Both the position numbers and the translations under genes were made by a program. DNA of 32,574 bases from Streptomyces macrolidinus (GTDB lineage: Bacteria; Actinomycetota; Actinomycetes; Streptomycetales; Streptomycetaceae): the NCBI RefSeq assembly GCF_023887685.1, contig NZ_JAMWMR010000043.1, forward strand, positions 1 through 32,574. The letters run 5' to 3'. Shown in pieces: positions 15,785 to 24,464 of this stretch (position 1 is its first letter; the number at the start of each line of letters is the position of its first letter). The notes below the pieces were generated by a model. That model worked only from the letters and a program-made list of their open reading frames with translations, ran no database searches and had not been told where the DNA came from.

Positions 15785-17047
15785 TCAGACGGTCGCGGTC
15801 GCCGCCGGAAGTCGCGCGGACGCCGTGGCCGCCGACGGTCCCGGGACGCGCAGGGCGAGCAGCCCCAGTACCGTGAAGAACGCCGCCCAACCTGCCCAAC
15901 CCGCCCAGTCCCAGCCGACGCTGGTACTGATCAGAGGCGGACCGACGATCGTCGTCACCGCGAAGCCCAGGTTGAGCGCGGCGAGATGGCTGGTCTTCTG
16001 CCCCTCGGGGATGTGCAGCAGCGCCGCCCCCGTCGTCCCCACCGTGATCAGCACCTCGCCCAGCGACAGCAGCACCGCGGCCACGACCACGACCGCGAGG
16101 TCGAGGCGCCCGCCGCCCAGCCCGGTCAACGGGGCCGTCAGCGCGCCGAATCCGGCCAGCAGCCCGCCGCCGCACATCAACGCCCGTGCGCGCGTGAGCC
16201 GTTCGGAACCCTTGCTGAGCCGCACCTGGAGCAGGACCACCAGGGCCGTGTTCAGCAGTTGGATCAACGTCACACTCCAGGAAGGGGCTTGAGTGCGCTG
16301 CACGATCCACAGCGGCATCCCGATGCCGAGCAGCAGCGCGGACAGGGTGAGCGCCCCGTACAGCGCGGTGATGCTCAGGAAGGCCCGGTTGCGCAGGATC
16401 CGCGCCCGTCCGCCCGGCCGGGCGGACGCCGACGCGGCCGTGTCCGGGAAGCCGCGGCAGATCGCCGCGCAGCACAGGAACAGCACGGCCGAGGCCACCA
16501 GCACAGCCCGGTACGCCCACGGCTCGTCGATGGCGATGGCGGCGCCCGAGGGCAGTGCCCCGGCCGCGAGCCCGACGTTGCGCAGGGTCCGTACCCGGGC
16601 CAGCGCGCCCACGGCCTGGGCGTCAGGGACCCGGTTGATCAGCCCGGACTCGATCAGCGGCCCGATGCCGCGGCTGAGCAGCCCCGCCACCGCCGCCGCG
16701 CACAGCGCCTCGGCGAAGGTGGTGACCGCCGCCAACGCGAGGAAGGCAGCGCAGCGGACGAGGAACAGGGCGCACAACACGGCCCGGATACCGAACCGTT
16801 CCGCGGCGCGGGCGATCGGCATCGCGCCCACCAAGGAGGCCACACCCGACGCACCGAGCACCAGACCGATCTGATGGTTCGTCAGATCCGCTGCCCGGTC
16901 GAGGAACAGCACCGAGAGCGACAGATACATGCCGAGGCCGACTGCGTCGCACAGCCCGACGGCGTAGAACCCGCGGACCGGCGCCGGTCGCGCTGCCTGT
17001 TCCGGCGCTGACCGCGGGGCCCGTTCCGGCGCGGCCCCGTCAGTCAC
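15785..17047 (-). CDS. MFS transporter (probable product exporter)
   Basis: A 420-residue major facilitator protein with about 12 hydrophobic helices. A positively charged loop, ARAAERFGIRA, is at the usual position between helices 2 and 3. The GTG start at 17047 is 8 bp inside the end of the upstream ATP-grasp gene and has GGGAG upstream; an extension further upstream would be non-homologous. It is the last gene of the ligase operon. Exporters of this kind commonly accompany ATP-grasp peptide ligases and give self-resistance by removing the product. The exact substrate cannot be read from the sequence. Confidence 0.87.
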   Translation of the reverse strand: MTDGAAPERAPRSAPEQAARPAPVRGFYAVGLCDAVGLGMYLSLSVLFLDRAADLTNHQIGLVLGASGVASLVGAMPIARAAERFGIRAVLCALFLVRCAAFLALAAVTTFAEALCAAAVAGLLSRGIGPLIESGLINRVPDAQAVGALARVRTLRNVGLAAGALPSGAAIAIDEPWAYRAVLVASAVLFLCCAAICRGFPDTAASASARPGGRARILRNRAFLSITALYGALTLSALLLGIGMPLWIVQRTQAPSWSVTLIQLLNTALVVLLQVRLSKGSERLTRARALMCGGGLLAGFGALTAPLTGLGGGRLDLAVVVVAAVLLSLGEVLITVGTTGAALLHIPEGQKTSHLAALNLGFAVTTIVGPPLISTSVGWDWAGWAGWAAFFTVLGLLALRVPGPSAATASARLPAATATV

Positions 17048-18335
17048 GGTCCGCTCCCGCCGTGGCGTCGAACCCCGGCACCAGCCGGATGCCCAGAGCG
17101 CGCTCCACCTGGGAGGTGAGGACACGGGCCGTGGGCACGTCGGGGGCGTCCACCAGGAAGCTGGCCAGATGCAGGGTGCGCTGCCTGTTCGCCTGCTGGC
17201 CCGGCAGGAAGCGCGGGGAGAGATAGACGAGTTCGGGGAAGGCGCGCAGCACCTCCTCGGCGGGCGTCTGCGCGGCCACCCGCCAGGAGCCGGCCGGGAT
17301 CGGCAGGAACCGCAGCAGTGCCGCCCGGGTGAACTCCGGCAGCCCGGTCGGCGGCAGCCCGAGGGAGCTGCGGCCGATCTCGGCGGCGTAGTCGTAACCG
17401 GCGGCCACCTTGAACATGGCGGGCAGCGGGCCCCCGGCGCGCGCGTTGACCTCGATGACCTTGGGGCCGTCCACGGTCAGGGCGACCTCGGTGTGCACCG
17501 CGCCGCAGGTCAGCCCGATCGCCCTGATCGCCTGGTCGGCGACGTCGACGACGGCCGCGGTGGTCGCCGCGTCCAGCCGGGACGGCAGCACACAGCCCTC
17601 CTCGGCGTACCCGTGCTCCAGGGGCAGTCGGTCGGTGACCGCCAGATGGTGGGCGGTGCCCGCGGCCAGCAGCGACTCCACGCTGCAGTACGCCGCGTAG
17701 CCGGCGTCGCCGTCCTCCTCCAGCGCCATCCGCTCCTCCAGCAGATACGCCTCGTCGGACTGGAGGAAGGCGGTCTTCTCGGCGCGGGCAGCGGCGAAGG
17801 CGTGGATCAGCTCCGCGTACGTGGACACGAGCCGGACGCTCTGACTGCCCGCGCCCAGCGAGGGCTTGAACACTCCGGGCAGTCCGACCCGGGCGGCTGC
17901 CGCCGCCAGATCCCGCTCGTCGACGATCACTTCGAAGCCGGGGGACGGTACCCCGCGCTCGGCGAAGACGAGGCGCTGGCGCGCCTTGGACTGGGCGACG
18001 GCCACCGCGTCGGGCCGGTTGCCCGGCAGCCCCAGCCGCTCGGCGATCTCGGCCTGGGGGCGCAGCAGCAGCTCGGAGTAGGTGACCACGCCGTCCAGCG
18101 CGTGGCGGCCGTCCAGGGCGACGGCGGCCTCGACCGCCTCCTCCAGGTCGGCGGCGTCCAGGAACTCGCCGCGCAGGCCGCGTCGTTCCCAGCCCGCGCG
18201 TACGGGAGCGGAGGGGCGCCAGGCCGTCACGTACACGACGCTGATGGTGTCGGTGACAGAGGACAGCGAGTCGAGGGCCTCTTCGGGGGCGTGGCCGCCG
18301 ATCCCGGCGAGGAGCAGAAGGTGAGGGGAGCCCAT
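17040..18335 (-). CDS. ATP-grasp carboxylate-amine ligase
   Basis: A 431-residue ATP-grasp ligase that would activate a carboxylate as acyl-phosphate and join it to an amine. Seen: an N-terminal pre-ATP-grasp domain, a lysine-containing strand GVFKPSLGAGSQSV with its glycine loop, and the metal-binding core HTEVALTVDGPKVIEVNARAGG split around Glu and Asn. It resembles dipeptide or carnosine-synthase-like ligases. The ATG at 18335 has AAAGG about 11 bases upstream; a TTG at 18353 overlapping the previous stop (TTGA) is an alternative start. It lies between an FMN reductase and an exporter, so it probably forms an amide bond in the product. Confidence 0.87.
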   Translation of the reverse strand: MGSPHLLLLAGIGGHAPEEALDSLSSVTDTISVVYVTAWRPSAPVRAGWERRGLRGEFLDAADLEEAVEAAVALDGRHALDGVVTYSELLLRPQAEIAERLGLPGNRPDAVAVAQSKARQRLVFAERGVPSPGFEVIVDERDLAAAAARVGLPGVFKPSLGAGSQSVRLVSTYAELIHAFAAARAEKTAFLQSDEAYLLEERMALEEDGDAGYAAYCSVESLLAAGTAHHLAVTDRLPLEHGYAEEGCVLPSRLDAATTAAVVDVADQAIRAIGLTCGAVHTEVALTVDGPKVIEVNARAGGPLPAMFKVAAGYDYAAEIGRSSLGLPPTGLPEFTRAALLRFLPIPAGSWRVAAQTPAEEVLRAFPELVYLSPRFLPGQQANRQRTLHLASFLVDAPDVPTARVLTSQVERALGIRLVPGFDATAGADRD

Positions 18336-18349
18336 GACGGTGAGGCCTT

Positions 18350-18970
18350 TCAACGAGGGGCGGATGAGGAGGAGTCGGACAGCGCGCGATCCGGGGCGCG
18401 GGGCGGCGTGCGGAGCAGGGTGCGGGACGGCGTACGGGGCGCGGTACGGAAAGGTGTGCGGAACGACAGCAGTTCGGTGACGAGGTCGTCGAGCCGCTTG
18501 TCGAGGAAGTCCCGTGGCGGACCCGGTGTCAGGTCGGCGGCGGTGGTGGCCACATGGGTGGGTGTGGCCCAGCCGCCCAACGCTCGTACCACCGTGCGTA
18601 GTTGGTCGCAGGCCGTACCGGCGCCGCGCGGACCGCCGCCCGCGGCGATGAGCCCGGCCGGACGCCCGGCCAGCGCGTCGCCCTTGAGATGGTCCAGCGC
18701 GTTCTTCAACAGGGCGCTGTAGGAGCCGTGGTAGACGGGCGTGGCCAGCAACGCGCCGTCGGCCGCGGCGACTCGGGCGCGCAGCAGCGCGGTCTGGCTG
18801 CCGGGCGGCGGACGGTCGTAGTCCTCCAGGGCGTGGGCGCGCGGGAACTCCACGGCCAGGTCGATCAGTTCGAAGGGGACACCGGCCTCCTCGATGCGGG
18901 TGCCGGCGCGCAGCAGGATCTCGCGGGTCACCGAGTCCTTGGAGGCGCTGCCCAGGAAGCCGAGGATCAT
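18350..18970 (-). CDS. NADPH-dependent FMN reductase with a repetitive Arg-Thr-Pro tail
   Basis: A 206-residue protein. The first ~170 residues are a flavodoxin-fold FMN reductase with phosphate loop GSASKDSVTREIL and the flavin-site motif PVYHGSYSALLKNALDHL. The C-terminus is an unusual low-complexity basic tail made of RTP-like four-residue repeats, encoded by a 12-bp tandem array, and ends in a run of serines. Its ATG overlaps the stop of the double ATP-grasp gene (ATGA). In this cluster it could reduce a nitroso, diazo or N-oxide intermediate, or supply reduced flavin. The tail is probably disordered and may be dispensable. Confidence 0.87.
   Translation of the reverse strand: MILGFLGSASKDSVTREILLRAGTRIEEAGVPFELIDLAVEFPRAHALEDYDRPPPGSQTALLRARVAAADGALLATPVYHGSYSALLKNALDHLKGDALAGRPAGLIAAGGGPRGAGTACDQLRTVVRALGGWATPTHVATTAADLTPGPPRDFLDKRLDDLVTELLSFRTPFRTAPRTPSRTLLRTPPRAPDRALSDSSSSAPR
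18408..18467. repeat. 12-bp tandem repeat array inside the FMN reductase gene
   Basis: Five in-register 12-bp units begin at 18408, 18420, 18432, 18444 and 18456: GTGCGGAGCAGG, GTGCGGGACGGC, GTACGGGGCGCG, GTACGGAAAGGT and GTGCGGAACGAC. Because 12 is a multiple of 3 the array stays in frame and encodes four-residue Arg-Thr units at the protein's C-terminus. It points to slippage expansion. Confidence 0.75.
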
Positions 18971-21900
18971 CGCGCCGCCTCCTCGTCCGCCGGGCCCGTC
19001 ACCACGCGTACTTCGCGCTCGGCGCGGGCCAGCAGCCGCGCCACTCCGATGTGCGTGTCGTGGACGAAGACATGGGTGCTGATCCCGGTGCCGGAGAACG
19101 TCGACGCGGGGATGATGTCGCCGACGCGCGCCCGCACGGAGCGGACATGGGCCAGCGGTGCCACCGTCGAGTCGTCGTACTCCAGCAGCTGTCCGGCCCC
19201 GCTGTAGGTCTCGGTCCACCCGGCGTGCGCTGCGACCGGCGCGCGGCGTCCGGTGAGCGGGTCCTCGCCCGCGTCGGCGAGGATCTTGGCGTGGCGCAGG
19301 TCGATGCCATGGGTGGCGAGGAAGGCCTGGACGACACCGGCACCGCCGGGCCGGGCGGCCACCTCGCAGAACGTCAGGTGCTCGCCGGTGACGAACGCCT
19401 CCAGGTGCAGCACACCGGAGCGGATCCGCCAGGCGTCCACGACCTGCGCGAGCAGCCGTCCGGCCGCCGCGCGCACCGCCGGGTCCGCGACCGTCGCCGA
19501 CGACAGGGGGCGGCCGTGGCGCAGGGCCATGGTGTCGCGCCTGTAGAGGGAGACGTTCCACAGCGGCTCGCCGTCGCGTACGACCGCGTCGATGTGGCAC
19601 ATCGGGGCGTCGACGAACTCCTCGCACAGGTGCGTGCCCGGGGTGAACTCCTCGCGCAGCCGGCGTTCCAGGGCCGTACGCTCCGAGAGCACCACCACGC
19701 CCTGGGAGCCGGACGCGGCCCGCGGCTTGAGGACGATCCTGCCGTGGCGGTCGAACAGCGCCGTCACCTCCTGCGGGCTGTGCGCGAGCAGCCCGTCGGC
19801 GCAACGGATGCCGTGGCGGCGGGAGATGCGCTTCATGACGGCCTTGTCCACGAAGCGCCGTGCCTCCTCCGGCCGTTCGCCCGGCACACCGAGCAACCGC
19901 CGCAGCCGTGCGGCGGGTTCGAGCAGCCGCTCCGACAGGGCGGCCACCCGGTGCACCGGGTGCGCCGCGTGCACGGCCCGTGCGAGGTGGCCCAGCGCGA
20001 AGTCGTCGAACGGGTCGGTGCGGACGACGAGATCGGCGGGCCCGGCCTCGGCACCCGATGTCAGCACGCTCAGACGGAACCGGTCGGCGGGCAGGACGGG
20101 CGCGGTGCCGTCCGCGAGGGTCCAGGCGGGGCCGCCGAGCCGGTCCACGAGCAGGACATGGGTACGGTCCTGCGCGGCGGTGCGCAGCACGAGGGAGCGT
20201 TCGAGCCGCTCGGCCGCGTCGCGGGCCCGCTGCCGGTCGGCCGCGACCACGGTGTGCCGCAGCCAGACGGTGCCCCCGTCGAGCACCTCACCGGCTCCGG
20301 TGAACACCTGCGCCCTGAACACCCCTTGCCGTGCGCTCAGTTCGGCGGCGGTGGGGGCCTCCACCACCCGGCTTCGGCCCTCCGGTGCGGGCACGGCGCG
20401 CTGCACGGCGACCGTGCCGCGGGCCGCGCCACGCGGCGCCCGCCCGAGCGCGACCTCGGCCGCGACGGCGACCAGACTCCGGGTGTGCACGGCGTCGTAG
20501 AGGTCGATGGTCGCTGCGTCCAGACCGGGCAGCAGTACGGGGGTGCTCGCGTCGGCGGCGGGGAACACACAGCGCACCATGCCCTCGACCGCCGCCTCGC
20601 GTACGGTGTGCACGGCGCGTGCGGTGAGCCGGTCAGTCTGCCGCGCGTCCAGGCCGGAGGGGCACAGCCGGGTGCCGGGCTCCTCGTCGAGGACGGCGAG
20701 CGCCCGTACCTCGCCGCGGTGGGCGGCCACCACGACCGTGTGTCCGGGCGGTGGGCAGGCGGTGGGGGCCGCGGGCGGGGCGCCGTCGCGCAACTGCCGT
20801 GCGGCGGGGGCCGGGGAGAACGTCAGCAGGGCCCGTACCGGCTCGGCGGCGTGCACCGTCCGCGCGGCGGCCCGGATGCCCGGCCCGGTCGACGCGCCGT
20901 GCCACTGCCCTCGGCAGTGCAGGCTCCACAGCGCCCGCGCCTCCCGCTCGCCCTCCGGGCCCGAGGTCCACACGACGCTCACGCGGGTGGTCACCGCGCC
21001 GACGGCCGTCAGGATCCGCTCGACGGGATCGTCCGCGCCCAGCAGCAGGAGCAGGTGCTCGCCACCGGGTGCGTCGGCCTCTGCCGAAACACCGAGGGGT
21101 GTCAGTTCCAGTGAGGCGAGGATCCGCCGGGCCGCCGCTTCGGCGGTGTGCGCGGCCTCCTCGTCGCCGGGGCCGCGGGCCAGGACGTAGCCGATGCGGT
21201 CGCGGTTGGTGCGCAGCGCCCTTACGCGGTCGCCGGGGCCCACGGTGACCTGGGACTCGATCACCTCGGGCGAGAGCACCTCCACCGGCTTCGCCGCGCC
21301 GACCACCGCGTCCACCGTGCTGTAGAGCTGATGCAGCGCGATGACCGACTCGGGCGGCGCGGCCTCCCGTACCGGCTCGCCGACGGCGAGGGCCACCAGG
21401 TCGTGGGTGAGGGACCGGCCCAGCGCGAGCGACATCTGGCGCGCCACCACATGTCCGGCGATCCGGCCGTTGATCTCGATCAGTTCGGGTCCGGTGGGGG
21501 TGAGCAGCAGCTCGGCATGGACGGCGGAGGAGCGCAGGCCCAGCGCGCGGATCACGTCGAGGACGAAGGTGCGCGCGGCGGCCTCCTGTTCGATACGCGC
21601 CGGGAAGTGGCCGCCGAGTTCGGCCGCCTGGCCGGGCGGTGCGGGCAGCCGTGCGGCGAAGCCGAGCAGCACCACGCGCTCGCCCTGCACCAGCAGTTCC
21701 GCGCTGACGTGCCGGCCGACCGCGTACTCCTCGACCAGTGCCTTCGGCGGCGCGCCGTCGCGGCCCGGCGGCGCGTCGAGCACCTCGGCCAGCGCACGGG
21801 CCGCCTCCGCCCGGGTCCAGGCGATGGTCACACCCAGGGACCAGCCGCCCGCGGTGGGCTTCACGACGACCGGCAGCCCTATCGCGTCGACCGCGGCCAG

Positions 21901-22317
21901 CCCCTCCGTCTCGGTGGTGGCGACGCGCCAGCGCAGCGAGCCGACACCGTGTTCGGCCAGGCGTGCGCGGACGGCGGCCTTGTCGCCGAGGATCCGGGCC
22001 GCCGCCACCGACTCGTGCGGCACGCCGAGGTCCCGCGCGAGTTCGGCCACGGCGAACGGATACACCTCGTCGCGACCGATCACACCATCGGGCGGGGTGG
22101 GCCCCAGCCGCCCGCGCAGCCGCTCGGCGAGGTTCCCGGCGGCCAGGGACGGCACCTCCACGATGCGTGCGGCACGCGAGGACAGCTCAAAGCCCGGCAT
22201 TCCCCGATAGGCGTCGAGATCGCCGGTGACGAAACTGACCTCGATTCCGGAGTCCGCCATCTCCGCGACCATGTCGAATCCGCGGACCAACGTCGTCTCC
22301 ACCAGAACTATGTGCAC
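18967..22317 (-). CDS. Very large double ATP-grasp ligase
   Basis: About 1116 residues with two recognisable ATP-grasp modules. The N-terminal one has LPVVVKPTAGGWSLGV and ELIEINGRIAGH (roughly residues 100-320). The C-terminal one has DKAVMKRISRRHGI, IVLKPRAASGSQGVVVL and HLTFCEVAARPGGAGV (roughly 780-1010). The middle (about 400-770) is divergent, with patches resembling ATP-grasp lids. Both modules keep the nucleotide lysine and the Glu-x-Asn/Ala-x-Arg core, so two successive ligations, or a scaffolded one, are plausible. I chose GTG 22317 because AGGGAG lies 9 bases upstream; ATG 22326 and GTG 22353 are alternatives. First gene of the ligase operon, divergent from the tox-like operon. Confidence 0.87.
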   Translation of the reverse strand: MHIVLVETTLVRGFDMVAEMADSGIEVSFVTGDLDAYRGMPGFELSSRAARIVEVPSLAAGNLAERLRGRLGPTPPDGVIGRDEVYPFAVAELARDLGVPHESVAAARILGDKAAVRARLAEHGVGSLRWRVATTETEGLAAVDAIGLPVVVKPTAGGWSLGVTIAWTRAEAARALAEVLDAPPGRDGAPPKALVEEYAVGRHVSAELLVQGERVVLLGFAARLPAPPGQAAELGGHFPARIEQEAAARTFVLDVIRALGLRSSAVHAELLLTPTGPELIEINGRIAGHVVARQMSLALGRSLTHDLVALAVGEPVREAAPPESVIALHQLYSTVDAVVGAAKPVEVLSPEVIESQVTVGPGDRVRALRTNRDRIGYVLARGPGDEEAAHTAEAAARRILASLELTPLGVSAEADAPGGEHLLLLLGADDPVERILTAVGAVTTRVSVVWTSGPEGEREARALWSLHCRGQWHGASTGPGIRAAARTVHAAEPVRALLTFSPAPAARQLRDGAPPAAPTACPPPGHTVVVAAHRGEVRALAVLDEEPGTRLCPSGLDARQTDRLTARAVHTVREAAVEGMVRCVFPAADASTPVLLPGLDAATIDLYDAVHTRSLVAVAAEVALGRAPRGAARGTVAVQRAVPAPEGRSRVVEAPTAAELSARQGVFRAQVFTGAGEVLDGGTVWLRHTVVAADRQRARDAAERLERSLVLRTAAQDRTHVLLVDRLGGPAWTLADGTAPVLPADRFRLSVLTSGAEAGPADLVVRTDPFDDFALGHLARAVHAAHPVHRVAALSERLLEPAARLRRLLGVPGERPEEARRFVDKAVMKRISRRHGIRCADGLLAHSPQEVTALFDRHGRIVLKPRAASGSQGVVVLSERTALERRLREEFTPGTHLCEEFVDAPMCHIDAVVRDGEPLWNVSLYRRDTMALRHGRPLSSATVADPAVRAAAGRLLAQVVDAWRIRSGVLHLEAFVTGEHLTFCEVAARPGGAGVVQAFLATHGIDLRHAKILADAGEDPLTGRRAPVAAHAGWTETYSGAGQLLEYDDSTVAPLAHVRSVRARVGDIIPASTFSGTGISTHVFVHDTHIGVARLLARAEREVRVVTGPADEEAAR

Positions 22318-22571
22318 GCCGCTCATCTCCCTGGCCGGTCCTGAATTCCGCACCAGCCTCCGCCCGGAACGCCCCGCTCCTCAAGGAAGCCGCTGGTAAT
22401 GAGTCAAGTAGCGGGCGCACACACCCTGTTCGCTGACCACGGTGAGTCCCGTCAACAACAGGGCGACGAATACCGGAAGTTGCCACATTTCCCATCCATG
22501 GCTCGCCGTTCGTCAAGGCATCCGCCTAATTTCAGCGCTGCCACACCATTCGAAGAGAAGGACGAGACGGC
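22318..22571. promoter_or_regulatory. Divergent promoter region shared by the ligase operon and the tox-like operon
   Basis: This 254-bp intergenic stretch is noticeably AT-richer than its surroundings and must carry promoters in both directions. On the minus strand TTGACT (22407-22402) with TTGAGG (22384-22379) at 17-bp spacing is a weak sigma-70-type candidate for the ligase operon. Towards the WD40 gene, TAATTT lies near 22527, but no -35 at a proper distance is convincing. AGAAGGA before the GTG at 22572 is the likely ribosome binding site. The shared region suggests co-regulation. Confidence 0.55.
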
Positions 22572-24464
22572 GTGCGAACCATTGACCTTCCCCCTCAAGG
22601 ACCAGGCCACTCCGCTCCGTTGACCCATGTGGAGTTCAGGCCCGACGGCAAGCGCCTGGCCAGTTGTTCGTACGACGGCTCGGTGCTCGTCTGGGACACC
22701 GCCGACCCGGCCCGGCCCACCCCGCTGGCCCGGCTGCGCCACCGCCGCCTGGTCAACGCCTCCGCGTGGAACCCGGCCGACCCCGAGGTCCTGGCCACCG
22801 CCTCGGCCGACAAGACGGTCGCGGTGTGGCGGGTGGACGACCGGGGCCGCACCACCCTGCACACCGTGCTGGCCCGGCACACCGACGACATCAACGCGGT
22901 CGCCTGGCTGCCCGACGGCGAGCGGCTCATCTGTGTCTCCGAGGACGGGCGCGCCACCTTGTGGTCGGCCGCCGACGGCACCTTCCTCGCCGAGGTCGGC
23001 GCGCACGAGGCGCACTGCATGATGGTGTCGGTCAGCCCGCAGGGCCTGGTCGCCACCGTCGGCGAGGACGGCCTGGTCGCGGTCAGCGACCCCGACGGCA
23101 CGGCCCCGCCGCTCACCCGCCGCTACGACTCCTCCATCGAGGGCTGCGCGTGGTCCCACTCCGGCCGCCTGCTCGCCGTCGCCCGCGACGACGGCGCCGT
23201 CGACCTGCTCACCGCCGCACTGGACGTCGTACGCACCGTCGCCGTCTCCACCTCGGCCGCGCGCGCGGTGGCCTGGGCCGAGGACGACTCGTCCTTCGTC
23301 GTCGGCGCCTACGACGGCGCCCTGCACCACTTCGCCCTCGACGGCACCCTCCTCCACCGTGTCGAGGACCGCCGGGTGTGGCCGCGCTCGGTCGCCGTCG
23401 CCCACGGTGTCGTCGCGGCCGGCAGCTTCTGGAACGGCCCGCACCTGTACGACCTGACGACCGGCCGCGCACTGGCCGGGCCCGACGCCGCGACCCACGG
23501 CCCCAACGCCCTGGCCCAGCGCGGCGACGAACTCCTCGTCGGCACCGACTCCGGCCGCGTCGTCGCCATCCCCGTCGCCTTCGCCGAGGGTGCTCCGGCC
23601 CGTTCGATCGATCTCACCGACGGCCCGATCCTCTCCCTCACCACCGACGGCGACACCCTCTACGCGGGCACCTACTCCGGGCATGTGCTGCGCCACGACG
23701 GCACCACGCTCGTCTCCAGCCCCGCCCTCGGCGCCCCCGTGCCCTCCCTCACCGTCCACGAGGGCAGCGTCGTCGCCGGTACCTACAACGGGGAGTTCCT
23801 GCTCCTCGACCCCGACACCCTCGCCGTACGGGAGCGGATCGAGGCGCACGACGGTTCCGTGAAGTCCCTCGCCGCCGTCCCCGGAGGCTTCCTGTCGGCG
23901 GCCACCGACCGCACTGTCACGGCCGGTGGGCCGCACGAGCGCAGCACGCTGTGGGAGCACGGCAACCTCGTCAACGCGGTGGCCGCGCTCGGCTCCGAAG
24001 CCGCCGCCAGCGCCTCACGCGACCACACCGTCAAGGCCGGATACCTCACCCGTCTGCCCGACGGGAGCCTGGGCTCCGCGCAGGTGCAGACCCTGCTCGG
24101 CCCCGACGAGTCCGTCAAGTGCGTGGCGCTGCTGGGCACCGCCGAGCATCCCGTCGTCCTCGCCGGTTCCTACGACTTCGGGCTGTACGCCTGGCACATC
24201 GACTGGGACGACTCGGCCGCCACCCTCGCCTCGGGCCGCGTCCTCGCCGAGTTCACCCAGGGCCTGTCCTGCATGCTCCGCCTCGACGACGGCACGGTCG
24301 CCGTCGCGGGCTGGGACGGCCGCGTCCTCGTCGTCGGCCTCGACGCCGACGGCCGCCCCGTCATCGAGCGCTCGCTGCACCTGGCCGATCTGCTCCACAC
24401 CCCGACCGCACCCCAGACGACCGCGCAGGGCGCCGCCCGCGCGGTGGAAAGCAGGGCCGCATGA
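22572..24464 (+). CDS. WD40 double beta-propeller protein (ToxC-like)
   Basis: A 630-residue protein made almost wholly of WD40-type blades. Early blades are canonical (DGSVLVWD about residue 40, DKTVAVWR about 88, DGRATLWS about 128); later ones are degenerate but keep the D-G-x-V/L pattern. The length allows about 14 blades, that is two seven-bladed propellers. There is no signal peptide. WD40 proteins are rare as biosynthetic genes in bacteria, but a WD-repeat protein is, as I recall, encoded by toxC beside toxB (GTP cyclohydrolase II) in the toxoflavin operon, the same order as here. It may act as a scaffold or as an enzyme in triazine formation; the function is unproven. First gene of the operon, overlapping the next by ATGA. 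Confidence 0.85.
   Translation: MRTIDLPPQGPGHSAPLTHVEFRPDGKRLASCSYDGSVLVWDTADPARPTPLARLRHRRLVNASAWNPADPEVLATASADKTVAVWRVDDRGRTTLHTVLARHTDDINAVAWLPDGERLICVSEDGRATLWSAADGTFLAEVGAHEAHCMMVSVSPQGLVATVGEDGLVAVSDPDGTAPPLTRRYDSSIEGCAWSHSGRLLAVARDDGAVDLLTAALDVVRTVAVSTSAARAVAWAEDDSSFVVGAYDGALHHFALDGTLLHRVEDRRVWPRSVAVAHGVVAAGSFWNGPHLYDLTTGRALAGPDAATHGPNALAQRGDELLVGTDSGRVVAIPVAFAEGAPARSIDLTDGPILSLTTDGDTLYAGTYSGHVLRHDGTTLVSSPALGAPVPSLTVHEGSVVAGTYNGEFLLLDPDTLAVRERIEAHDGSVKSLAAVPGGFLSAATDRTVTAGGPHERSTLWEHGNLVNAVAALGSEAAASASRDHTVKAGYLTRLPDGSLGSAQVQTLLGPDESVKCVALLGTAEHPVVLAGSYDFGLYAWHIDWDDSAATLASGRVLAEFTQGLSCMLRLDDGTVAVAGWDGRVLVVGLDADGRPVIERSLHLADLLHTPTAPQTTAQGAARAVESRAA

Noticed and set aside
19051..21114. 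A long plus-strand open frame opposite the double ATP-grasp gene
   Set aside because: Composition is repetitive and motif-free; the opposite strand has unmistakable ATP-grasp cores throughout.
22452..23960. A 502-codon minus-strand frame opposite the WD40 gene
   Set aside because: The Gly/Val/Asp-rich translation is the reverse of WD40 coding bias; the plus-strand frame has real repeat structure and an operon position.
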